Of a stretch of DNA of 43,037 nucleotides, positions 1 through 6,188 are shown in pieces (position 1 is the first letter of the stretch; every line of letters begins with the position of its first letter). Where the stretch lies: IMG/VR virus record IMGVR_UViG_3300015245_000723, positions 1 to 43,037 of that record. One strand, given 5' to 3'. Source of the stretch: a virus. Position numbers and translations under genes: made by a program. The notes below the pieces were generated by a model. That model was not told the DNA's origin. It made no database searches and saw only the letters and a program-made list of their open reading frames with translations.

Positions 1-327
1 TCACCCGACATCCGGCAGCGCGGCAGCGGGGTTGGCCATCAAGGCATCGGCAGTCTCGCACCATCGCTGCTGATGGGGTGCCACGGGCTCGCCGACGACT
101 TGGATATCCGGAGCATTCAACGGCCTGCTGTTCAAAACGTTGACAGCTTTGGCAGGCAACCCGATCGGTCGCGGACGCCCATCGGCCTTGCCGGTCCAAA
201 TGCCGCTGAGCGCCGCGAGGTCCCGTCGCTTGTCGGCGCGCGCCACGGCCTCCAGCGCCTGCCAGGAAAGGTCGTCGCGCTTCAGCGAATAGCGCCGTCC
301 ATCATGCTGCGTGATTCGGTGACGCAT
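1..327 (-). CDS. small hypothetical protein in the non-phage left flank
   Basis: A 108-residue minus-strand ORF from ATG at 327 to TGA at 3-1. It begins 26 bases after the stop codon of the DegT-like fragment in the same direction, so the two look like neighbours in one operon. The N-terminal half is basic and helical-looking (GRRYSLKRDDLSWQALEAVA). The rest is proline-rich and resembles no family I recognise. Everything from 719 to the right edge is on the plus strand, so this ORF belongs to the foreign left flank. It could still be a chance ORF in GC-rich DNA. Confidence 0.4.
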   Translation of the reverse strand: MRHRITQHDGRRYSLKRDDLSWQALEAVARADKRRDLAALSGIWTGKADGRPRPIGLPAKAVNVLNSRPLNAPDIQVVGEPVAPHQQRWCETADALMANPAAALPDVG

Positions 328-352
328 TTATGCCGCTCTCGCGGACGCGGGT

Positions 353-706
353 TCAACAAACAGCGACCGCCGCGCGCAATTGATCGATGATGTAGTCCTG
401 TGTCGTCGCATCCAGGTAGGGATGGAAAGGCAAGCTCAATACCCGCTGCGACAGTCTTTCGGCCACGGGCAGGCCCAATGCAACCACCGGAAATCCAATA
501 TAGGCCGGCTGCTCGTGCAGGCTTCGCGGATAATAGACCGCAGTCGGAACGCCGGCCCGTTTGAGCGCGGCGGCTACTTGATCGCGGTTGTTCAGTTTGA
601 TCGTGTATTGGGCCCAGACGGAGCTGGTGGCGTTGTCGACATGGGGAACTTCGACGAGATCGGCGAGTGCCGCGTTGTATCGCTGGGCGACATGCTGGCG
701 CCGCTC
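353..706 (-). pseudogene. DegT/DnrJ/EryC1/StrS aminotransferase, C-terminal fragment
   Basis: Reading the minus strand from about 706 to the TGA at 355-353 gives about 118 residues with the hallmarks of the C-terminal domain of PLP-dependent sugar aminotransferases. These are a start resembling RRQHVAQRYNAAL, then SSVWAQYTIKLNNRDQVAAAL, RAGVPTAVYYPRSLHEQPAY, LPVAERLSQRVLSLPFHPYL and a helical tail. Family members are about 370 residues, so the PLP-binding two thirds are missing. No start codon is present: the frame hits a TGA just beyond the homology, where the first phage gene begins. These enzymes make amino sugars for surface polysaccharides. I read this as host or foreign DNA joined to the phage, by real recombination or by a chimeric assembly. 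Confidence 0.8.
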
Positions 707-718
707 GGGAGGAAGTGA

Positions 719-1084
719 ATGGAATCAATGCAGAGAGCATACGGAGCAGCACGGCGCTTCCTCATCGTGAAGGGCGCGAAGAAGGCCATCGAGAAGATCG
801 GCGCCATGTTGCGTGACGACGGCTGGTGGCGCGTTCTCTGTGACGAGGCCGGTGCTGATGCGGACATGGACCTGCGCGACGAACTGCTGGCTTGGCTCGG
901 AGGGATGGACCCCGACAGGCTCGTCGCTGTCGAATGCTCCACATGCGGCGAGGAGGGCGTCGTCGAAGGGACCGATCCGCCGCTGTGCATTTCATGTTGC
1001 GAGGAGCAGCGCATCGCCCGACGCAAGGTCAGCAGGCCGCTGCGCCACGCGGCGCGGAACGGGAAACGGAGGAAGCCGGAATGA
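719..1084 (+). CDS. small zinc-ribbon protein, first phage gene in the window
   Basis: A 121-residue protein. GGGAGGAAG at 707-715 is a good ribosome site for ATG 719, and a second ATG at 728 is also possible. The N-terminal half is helical. Residues about 74-93 hold two CxxC knuckles (CSTC and CISC) separated by 13 residues, a likely structural zinc site, and the C-terminus is very basic, so nucleic-acid binding is plausible. The TGA at 716-718 just upstream looks like the end of a preceding phage gene that is not present here. It overlaps the next gene by ATGA. No specific family was recognised. Confidence 0.7.
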   Translation: MESMQRAYGAARRFLIVKGAKKAIEKIGAMLRDDGWWRVLCDEAGADADMDLRDELLAWLGGMDPDRLVAVECSTCGEEGVVEGTDPPLCISCCEEQRIARRKVSRPLRHAARNGKRRKPE

Positions 1085-1314
1085 CCGAAGAGCGAAGGGC
1101 GGAAACCGGCGTCATGCAGTTCGGCGATGACTGGCCGGGCGTGTTCATCCGCGGCGACAACGCGAAGATGTTCGTGATCGCGCTCGAAGAAGCCCGGAGC
1201 GGCCGATACAGCTATGGCGGGCATACCCTGCTCGATGCCCTTCTTCGTCTGCTGTCAAGTAGCGATCTATGTGGCCCGGATCGGATCGCGCCGCAGAAAG
1301 CGAGGCTGGAATGA
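1081..1314 (+). CDS. hypothetical protein, 77 aa
   Basis: It starts at the ATG overlapping the stop of the preceding gene (ATGA at 1081-1084) and ends in an ATGA overlap with the next. The 77 residues include a strand-rich first part (MQFGDDWPGVFIRGDNAKMF) followed by a helix and a polar tail. No catalytic or binding motif is visible. Translational coupling on both sides and the codon bias support it as real; its function is unknown. Confidence 0.6.
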   Translation: MTEERRAETGVMQFGDDWPGVFIRGDNAKMFVIALEEARSGRYSYGGHTLLDALLRLLSSSDLCGPDRIAPQKARLE

Positions 1315-1472
1315 TCAAGTGGAGTGCCGCATTCATCATCATCGTGCTGTTGCTCGGGTTCTTCCTATGCAGCGCGCCATTCGTCATCGTCGTGCGCCAT
1401 TCGAGCGGCGCTCCGACAGACTCGATGACCGTGAGCGCCGTGCCTCTGGTGAAAGTGGAGTGGCCCAAATGA
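1311..1472 (+). CDS. single-pass membrane microprotein, 53 aa
   Basis: ATG at 1311 overlaps the upstream TGA in an ATGA arrangement. Residues about 5-27 form one strongly hydrophobic helix (AAFIIIVLLLGFFLCSAPFV), followed by a short polar tail. It has no lipobox and no obvious signal-peptidase site, so an inner-membrane anchor is the simplest reading. Such microproteins are common in phage early-gene arrays; its function is unknown. Confidence 0.6.
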   Translation: MIKWSAAFIIIVLLLGFFLCSAPFVIVVRHSSGAPTDSMTVSAVPLVKVEWPK

Positions 1473-1696
1473 AAGTCGCCGATCTGATCGAGGCACTCGA
1501 CGAGAACAGCATTGCAACGTGGAACGACCTGCTCGACGGCCAGCGGCGCCTGACCGTCGCGTCGCTCCGCTTCTCCGAGGCGCAGCACCTTGCGCATCGG
1601 GATGTTTACCCGGCAGAGGAGGCGGAACTCGCGGCGGGCGTTGCCGAAGCTCGCTACGCAATCGAGAGGGAGGAGGTCGAACGTGAAGCTGGATGA
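1469..1696 (+). CDS. hypothetical helical protein, 75 aa
   Basis: ATG at 1469 overlaps the preceding stop by ATGA. The 75 residues are mainly acidic and helical (VADLIEALDENSIATWNDLL at the start; a Glu/Arg-rich C-terminal helix). The gene runs 14 bases into the next one, whose ribosome site GGGAGGAGG lies inside this reading frame. It resembles small all-helical phage accessory proteins; no motif was identified. Confidence 0.6.
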   Translation: MKVADLIEALDENSIATWNDLLDGQRRLTVASLRFSEAQHLAHRDVYPAEEAELAAGVAEARYAIEREEVEREAG

Positions 1697-2063
1697 TCTG
1701 CCCGACAGCAGCGTCGGCAAGCTGTTCGCTGCGCGGTTCGGCGTCGAGGAGGCGAACGCCGTGCTCGCTGCCGGTCTGATGCACCGCGGACAAATGCACC
1801 GCGACCATGCCCGCCTCGGGTCCGATCCGTTCAAGACGTGCCTTGCATTCGTGATCGGTCTGGAGTGCTACCAGCACGGGGGATACCTTGAAGAGCACGG
1901 GCTTCGGGCTTCATGGGAAGACGTGAAGGCGTGGATCATCGAGAAGGCGGAAATGCGCACGCACGATGGTGACTTCGATGGCTTCGCACTGCTGATGGGC
2001 GTCTACAACGAGTACGTCGGCAGCAAGCCGTTCGTTGAGGAGGAGGACCATGAGGCGCGCTGA
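1683..2063 (+). CDS. hypothetical protein, 126 aa
   Basis: The start is GTG at 1683, chosen because GGGAGGAGG sits at a suitable distance upstream and the next in-frame starts would lose the conserved-looking N-terminus. The protein is soluble and mostly helical, with a Cys and several aromatic residues in its middle (LECYQHGGYLEEHGLRASWE). It overlaps the next gene by 14 bases. No family recognised. Confidence 0.6.
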   Translation: MKLDDLPDSSVGKLFAARFGVEEANAVLAAGLMHRGQMHRDHARLGSDPFKTCLAFVIGLECYQHGGYLEEHGLRASWEDVKAWIIEKAEMRTHDGDFDGFALLMGVYNEYVGSKPFVEEEDHEAR

Positions 2064-2706
2064 GTTCGCGAACGAATGCCACCGGCTGTTCAACGGCACG
2101 AAGCGTCTCGACGATCTGACCGACGAGCGGGTCGGCGCCCTGTGGGAACGCTTCGGCCATCTGGAACTCGACGTCTGGGCCGCTGCGATCACACGCTGTC
2201 TGTGCGAGGCTGGCCATCCGACGCTCTCCCGGCTGGAAGCCACCGTGGAGTTCGCGCTGGACGTGAAGCGCAAGCGCGGGAACGACGTTCGTGACCGTCA
2301 GGCGAAAGACTTCGTCCGGATGCCCGAAGGCAGCGTCGAGAAGCTGCGCGAGGTCGGCGGTGATCCCGACTGGGCGAAGCTGTGCGGAACGATCACGAAG
2401 GCGCTGATGTCCGGCGCCAAGATCGGCCCGTCCGAGGTCCTCGAACTGCTGCGCAAATCCCGCCCGCGGCTCGCCCGGTCCGTCCTGCCGGTGTGCGACG
2501 CGTGGATGGAGGAACTCGCCGAGTTCGGGCTCGACTGGCCCATCGAGTCGCACCGTCATCTCGGCTACCACCTGATGCGGGACGGGAGGATGGTGCGCTG
2601 TCGCGATCACAGGAATGTTCCACGTGGAACCTCTCGTCTCGTTGCCACGCAACCTGAAGAAACCGAAGGGTCAACCGATGCCACGGAGAATCCGCCGAGC
2701 GCGTAA
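2050..2706 (+). CDS. hypothetical protein, possible replication accessory factor, 218 aa
   Basis: ATG 2050 follows GAGGAGGAGG closely. Residues 1-75 (RLFNGTKRLDDLTDERVGAL, then WERFGHLELDVWAAAITRCL) have the helical pattern of phage helicase-loader/replisome-organiser N-terminal domains: a short domain that ends in a helix starting near a proline-rich turn. The similarity is by eye only. The middle is helical; the tail is polar and carries the peptide NVPRGT, encoded over the first parS-like palindrome. It overlaps the start region of the HNH gene. The role is uncertain. Confidence 0.55.
   Translation: MRRAEFANECHRLFNGTKRLDDLTDERVGALWERFGHLELDVWAAAITRCLCEAGHPTLSRLEATVEFALDVKRKRGNDVRDRQAKDFVRMPEGSVEKLREVGGDPDWAKLCGTITKALMSGAKIGPSEVLELLRKSRPRLARSVLPVCDAWMEELAEFGLDWPIESHRHLGYHLMRDGRMVRCRDHRNVPRGTSRLVATQPEETEGSTDATENPPSA
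2617..2630. promoter_or_regulatory. parS-like palindrome (site 1)
   Basis: GTTCCACGTGGAAC is a perfect 14-bp palindrome. It matches the core of the bacterial centromere parS recognised by ParB/Spo0J (consensus close to TGTTNCACGTGNAACA), including the preceding T at 2616. It lies at the end of the 2050-2706 gene, 48 bases before the HNH start. An identical 14-mer occurs at 5277-5290. Binding by a ParB protein is inferred, not shown. Confidence 0.5.
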
Positions 2707-3136
2707 ATCTGTGGGAGTCATCAGCGACAGGCTCCCGCTCCACATGGTCGAGCCGCCAAGCGAGCGTGAACTGGACGCTCTGGCGGGTCGCATCGTGAAA
2801 ACGCGCGCGGGCTACAGGTGCGAACGCTGTGGTCGCGGTGGAGCGGATGGCAACGGTGGCGTCGTGTTGCACTGCCATCACATCTACACGCGCAGCATCA
2901 AGCGGATGAAGTGGTTGCTGCTCAATCTGATCTGCCTGTGCCAAGGATGCCATCACTGGTGGCACGAGGTCGCGCAAGGAGGGGAACAGTGGGACTGGCT
3001 CGTGGAGAAGTTCGGGGGAGAGCGACTGCGACGCCTCCAGATGATCAAGGCGCAACGCGGGCAGAAGAACCCGGACCTGAAGCTGACGAAGCTGTATCTG
3101 GACCGCGAGTGGGAGAAGGTCTGCGACGGCCCTTGA
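2678..3136 (+). CDS. HNH endonuclease
   Basis: A 152-residue protein with a compact HNH fold: a CxxC knuckle (CERC), then the catalytic HCHHIYTR segment, a central Asn (LLLNLICLCQGC) and a second knuckle running into HHWWH. The zinc-stabilised ββα-metal arrangement is intact. Start ATG 2678 has GAAGGG upstream. An in-frame ATG at 2615 would add 21 residues but has only AGGA touching the start codon. In cos-type phages, HNH proteins encoded near the terminase cooperate with it in cutting genome ends, and here the terminase genes follow about 1.1 kb downstream. The gene ends in a TGATG overlap. Confidence 0.85.
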   Translation: MPRRIRRARKSVGVISDRLPLHMVEPPSERELDALAGRIVKTRAGYRCERCGRGGADGNGGVVLHCHHIYTRSIKRMKWLLLNLICLCQGCHHWWHEVAQGGEQWDWLVEKFGGERLRRLQMIKAQRGQKNPDLKLTKLYLDREWEKVCDGP

Positions 3137-3402
3137 TGCGCTGTCCCGACTGCCACCTTCCGTACAGGCAAGGCTACAAATACCGCTGTGATTGCGGGCG
3201 CGCGTTGGCGGGCAGGGATGGTCTGGAACCGCTCGATCCATTGCGACTGCTCCCAGTGCAGGCTGACGCTGATGATCATGCTGCTCGGAGGCTGCATGTG
3301 CGGTGGCTGTATGGGGTCGTCGCGGAAGGAGTTCTCGTGAACCTGATCCGCTGCAATCGCTGTCACGTTCCGATGCAGGGGACCGGAGCTATGGACGTGT
3401 AG
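3136..3402 (+). CDS. Cys-rich zinc-ribbon ORF (copy A, N-terminal half), probable frame change
   Basis: ATG 3136 overlaps the HNH stop (TGATG). The first 21 residues hold CxxC plus CxCG (RCPDCHLPYRQGYKYRCDCG). After about 3200 this frame loses all Cys and reads as unstructured sequence until TAG 3402. The frame one base later (from about 3200) instead continues with a Cys-rich segment ending in TGA 3338-3340, which is overlapped by the GTG of the next gene (GTGA). The true product may therefore need a +1 shift near 3200, or two overlapping genes may exist. The next gene shows the same layout. Confidence 0.5.
   Translation: MRCPDCHLPYRQGYKYRCDCGRALAGRDGLEPLDPLRLLPVQADADDHAARRLHVRWLYGVVAEGVLVNLIRCNRCHVPMQGTGAMDV
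3218..3340 (+). CDS. Cys-rich segment (copy A, C-terminal half)
   Basis: In the +1 frame, ATG 3218 to TGA 3340 encodes 40 residues with the pattern CDCxxCxxxLMxxLLxxCxCxxC (IHCDCSQCRLTLMIML, GGCMCGGC), clearly a metal-binding Cys cluster. No ribosome site precedes 3218, so it is probably the second half of the gene that starts at 3136 rather than an independent gene. Its stop overlaps the GTG of the following paralogue, which supports this being the true gene end. Confidence 0.5.
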   Translation: MVWNRSIHCDCSQCRLTLMIMLLGGCMCGGCMGSSRKEFS

Positions 3403-3571
3403 ATGCGGAGGGCTGATCGAGGTCGGGCGAACGCTGTGTGACTGCGCCGCCTGCCAGCGAATCCTGATGCTCCGGCTCCAGAACAAGTGCGCGTGCGTCA
3501 TCTGCTGGACGGCTGACAAAGAAAGAGAGGACTTCCACCGTGAACGACGATCAGCAGGCAGCAATCGTTGA
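3337..3571 (+). pseudogene. Cys-rich zinc-ribbon protein (copy B), frame-shifted
   Basis: A paralogue of the preceding gene. GTG 3337 opens with LIRCNRCHVP, matching copy A (MRCPDCHLP), and runs into TAG 3400-3402. In the +1 frame the homology continues directly: CRCGGLIEVGRTLCDCAACQ, RILMLRLQNKCACVIC, ending at TGA 3569-3571. The CDCxxCxxxLMxxLxxxCxCxxC signature is shared with copy A. The frame change falls at the same place and in the same direction in both copies. It could be a programmed +1 shift, two decayed genes or sequence errors. The tail overlaps the next gene by 32 bases. Confidence 0.5.
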
Positions 3572-3911
3572 AGATCAGATGGACGGGCTCGCCGGGCTCG
3601 TGACGAAGCGCGAGATGGGCCGCGCGCTCGCGGTCGCGGTGTCCGTGGCAGTGTGGAACTTGGCCGAGCGGCTCGGGGACGTGAAGAGAGCGGCCGACAT
3701 CCCGCAAGCGATCATGCAGGAGATGAATGCACTGAGGCCAGCCCGCGCTTTATGGCGCTCGGCGTTCTTCTCTGGCTTCGCTGAGACGAAGGATGTCCAG
3801 TCCTACTGGCTGCACCCGGAGCGGATCATGCACGGGCAGGAGAAGATCGGGATGATCATGGAACTGCTGGACTCCGACCACCTGCTCGCCGGTGCGATGG
3901 TCGGACCCTGA
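3540..3911 (+). CDS. hypothetical protein, 123 aa
   Basis: GTG 3540 preceded by AGAGAGG. Soluble, mainly helical. A central helix (KREMGRALAVAVSVAVWNLA) is followed by a His/Trp-containing part (SYWLHPERIMHGQEKIGMIM). No family recognised. It ends in TGATG, coupling it to the next small gene, and lies just upstream of the terminase genes. Confidence 0.6.
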   Translation: MNDDQQAAIVEDQMDGLAGLVTKREMGRALAVAVSVAVWNLAERLGDVKRAADIPQAIMQEMNALRPARALWRSAFFSGFAETKDVQSYWLHPERIMHGQEKIGMIMELLDSDHLLAGAMVGP

Positions 3912-4198
3912 TGCCGTGCCCGCGGTGTGAATGCCTGACGTGCAGGGAGACGCGAGCGCACGACCTGATGGACCGCGTCCAGATGCCGGACCAGTTGGCG
4001 CGGCACGAGATGGAAGAACTGCTCGACGGACTGTTCGGGCGCGGGAGTGTCGCCTCGGTCCAGCGGCGGGTGCTCTCGATGTCTCGCGGTCAAATGATGA
4101 CCGTGAGCGTTGAGATACAATCGTACTGGGTGATGGCTGCGCTGCACCGCTTCTTCATGGCACTCGGCAAGCCCGGCATCGCGCGGCTCTATGGGTAG
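3911..4198 (+). CDS. small Cys-motif protein, 95 aa
   Basis: ATG 3911 overlaps the stop of the previous gene. The N-terminus CPRCECLTC offers a compact CxxCxCxxC metal site, followed by helices (QLARHEMEELLDGLFGRG; SYWVMAALHRFFMALGKP). It is the last gene before the terminase small subunit candidate, with 26 bases between them in which I see no convincing promoter. Function unknown. Confidence 0.6.
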   Translation: MPCPRCECLTCRETRAHDLMDRVQMPDQLARHEMEELLDGLFGRGSVASVQRRVLSMSRGQMMTVSVEIQSYWVMAALHRFFMALGKPGIARLYG

Positions 4199-4224
4199 CA
4201 CCGCTCGTGTGATACGCTGCCCGC

Positions 4225-4695
4225 ATGGCGTCGAAGAAGCGGTTCCCGTGGCTACGCCCGGAGGACCCGCCCAAGCCGCGGCGCGGTCTGTCGGAAGAGC
4301 ACAAGCGCAAGAACCGGGAGAACGGCCGTAAGGGCGGGCGCCCGCGCAAGGCGCCGAAGCCCGCGGCATCGGTAGTCGCCACGCTGCGCCAGCGCGCGCG
4401 GTCCATCGGCGAGGAGAGCCAGCTTCAGAACGTGCTCACGCTGATCGCGGTGCGCGACGGGCTGATGCCCGGCTCGACGGTCCGTGACCGCATGGAAGCA
4501 GCGAACAGCCTGATGGACCGCTACGGCGACTCGCGCCGCCAGCAGAACGACACGGGCGTGCCGCTGCCGACGAAGCTGATTGACTTCACCGGGTGGGACG
4601 CTCCCGCTGACACCGGCCATGAAGCTGGTACGGCGGGCTCGTCGTCCCACCCTGCCATCGTTGAAACCTCGACCTCGCCGTCCTCGACTTCGTGA
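4225..4695 (+). CDS. terminase small subunit candidate
   Basis: A 156-residue protein directly upstream of, and overlapping (GTGA), the large terminase gene. It has a strongly basic N-terminus (KRKNRENGRKGGRPRK, an AT-hook-like stretch) followed by helices (SQLQNVLTLIAVRDGL, then TVRDRMEAANSLMDRYGD) and a disordered Ser/Thr tail. Position, size and the basic DNA-binding start support the TerS role, which is recognising packaging sites and loading the motor. The sequence itself does not match a TerS family I can name, so the call rests on context. The ribosome site before ATG 4225 is weak. Confidence 0.6.
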   Translation: MASKKRFPWLRPEDPPKPRRGLSEEHKRKNRENGRKGGRPRKAPKPAASVVATLRQRARSIGEESQLQNVLTLIAVRDGLMPGSTVRDRMEAANSLMDRYGDSRRQQNDTGVPLPTKLIDFTGWDAPADTGHEAGTAGSSSHPAIVETSTSPSSTS

Positions 4696-6152
4696 GCGTC
4701 CAGCCCGAGGCATGGGTCTTCGCGCCGAACAGTCAGGCGCAGGCGGACTTCTTTCGCAGCACCGCGCCCGAGGTCATCATCTCGTCGGCGTACGGCAAGG
4801 GGAAGTCCCGCATTATCTGCGAGAAGTCGAACTGGCTGTGCCTCGCCTACCCCGGTGCCCGTGTCGTGCTCGCGCGCAAGCAGCGCGCCCACATGGGAGC
4901 GACGACCCTGCGGACCCTGCTGGACGAGGTCCTGCACCCGGCGTACCTTCAGTTCTACCGGCCGAGCGCGGACGGCGGCTCGTGCGTCCACTACCCCAAC
5001 GGCTCGCAGCTTCTGGTCGTCGGGCTCGACAACCCCGGCCGCGCGCGCTCCGGCGCCTTCACCGCGGCGTACGTGGATCAGGCGGAAGAACTGACCGAGG
5101 AGGAGTGGAACGCAATCGGCGGGCGCCTGCGCTGGCCCATCGGTCCGTACCGTCAGCTTGGCGGAGCGTGCAACCCTGACGCACCGGACCACTTCCTGTT
5201 CAGGCGCTTCCGGCCGGATCGCGGAAGCCACGTGGTGCGGTCGCAAAGCGATGAGACATTGGTGGATGGACGTCACGTTCCACGTGGAACAATCCGCTCG
5301 CAGACCATCATCAGCGGTCCGCGCGACAACTACTCGAACCTGCCGCTCGACTACATCCTCCGCCTCACCCGGATGACGGGACGCTACCGCCAGCGGTACG
5401 TCGAAGGGATGTGGGTCGCGTTCGAAGGGCAGGTGTACGACTGCTGGAACCCGTTCATCCACGTGCGCCCGCGCCCGAAGTCGTGGGACCAGTGGGGCGG
5501 CAACCCGCCGCCGTCGTGGCGCCGGGTCAAGGGCGTTGACTTCGGCTACGTCAACCCGTTCGTCCACCAGTGGTGGGCCATCAGCCCGGAGGGAGTCTGG
5601 TGGCGCTACCGTGAAATCTACATGACGAACCGCACCGTCACGCAGCACTCGCGCACTATCAAGGACGTTGAGCAGGAAGAACTCGAAGGATGGCGCCGCG
5701 GCACCGACGACGAGAAGGAGCGCCTCGCCATGAAGCGCATCCCGTTCAGTACGTCGGTCGCTGACCACGACGCCGAAGACATCGCCACGCTGCTCGACGC
5801 CGGGCTGCACTACGACCCGGCCATCAAGGACGTTGGGCCGGGCATCCAGACCGTGTACGAGATGCTGACGCCGTTCTACCGCGAGGACCGGCCGAACGAC
5901 CCGCAGACGCGGATGATCTTCGCGAGCGACTCGCTGGTGGAGACGGACGAACGCCTCGCGGCCGAGGGCGAGCCGACCCGCACGGAAGACGAGATGGGAG
6001 CGTACCGGCGTCCGAAGAACCGGGCGCACATTGACCCGAAGGACCCGAAGGAGGCGCCGCTGAAGTTCCGTGACCACGGCTGCGACACGGCGCGCTACTG
6101 CGTCCACACGCACCGGACGCTCGGCGAGGCCATGCTGATCCGGCTCACGTGA
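4692..6152 (+). CDS. terL: terminase large subunit
   Basis: A 486-residue packaging motor, GTG start overlapping the upstream stop. The N-terminal ATPase has a deviant Walker A (SAYGKGKSR, about 32-40), Walker B with catalytic acid (AAYVDQAEE, about 125-133) and a coupling motif (GGACNPDAP, about 158). The RNase H-like nuclease domain follows: GVDFGY with Asp about 283, ADHDAED about 357-363, and a final DTARY. Length is normal for the family. It translocates and cuts concatemeric phage DNA at the portal. An exact parS-like 14-mer lies inside the gene at 5277-5290. Confidence 0.95.
   Translation: MSVQPEAWVFAPNSQAQADFFRSTAPEVIISSAYGKGKSRIICEKSNWLCLAYPGARVVLARKQRAHMGATTLRTLLDEVLHPAYLQFYRPSADGGSCVHYPNGSQLLVVGLDNPGRARSGAFTAAYVDQAEELTEEEWNAIGGRLRWPIGPYRQLGGACNPDAPDHFLFRRFRPDRGSHVVRSQSDETLVDGRHVPRGTIRSQTIISGPRDNYSNLPLDYILRLTRMTGRYRQRYVEGMWVAFEGQVYDCWNPFIHVRPRPKSWDQWGGNPPPSWRRVKGVDFGYVNPFVHQWWAISPEGVWWRYREIYMTNRTVTQHSRTIKDVEQEELEGWRRGTDDEKERLAMKRIPFSTSVADHDAEDIATLLDAGLHYDPAIKDVGPGIQTVYEMLTPFYREDRPNDPQTRMIFASDSLVETDERLAAEGEPTRTEDEMGAYRRPKNRAHIDPKDPKEAPLKFRDHGCDTARYCVHTHRTLGEAMLIRLT
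5277..5290. promoter_or_regulatory. parS-like palindrome (site 2), inside terL
   Basis: A second exact copy of GTTCCACGTGGAAC, here followed by A as in full parS sites. In the terL frame it encodes HVPRGT, and site 1 encodes NVPRGT in its own, unrelated gene. The shared peptide is a by-product of the shared DNA, which suggests selection on the DNA site. The two sites are 2.66 kb apart and flank the HNH and small-terminase region. Confidence 0.5.
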
Positions 6153-6188
6153 GAAAGAACATTGCTCGGCGGCACGCAGCGTGATTAG

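Noticed and set aside
380-718. Plus-strand open frame of 112 codons ending just before the first phage gene
   Set aside because: It is antisense to the well-supported aminotransferase fragment and has no recognisable protein features.
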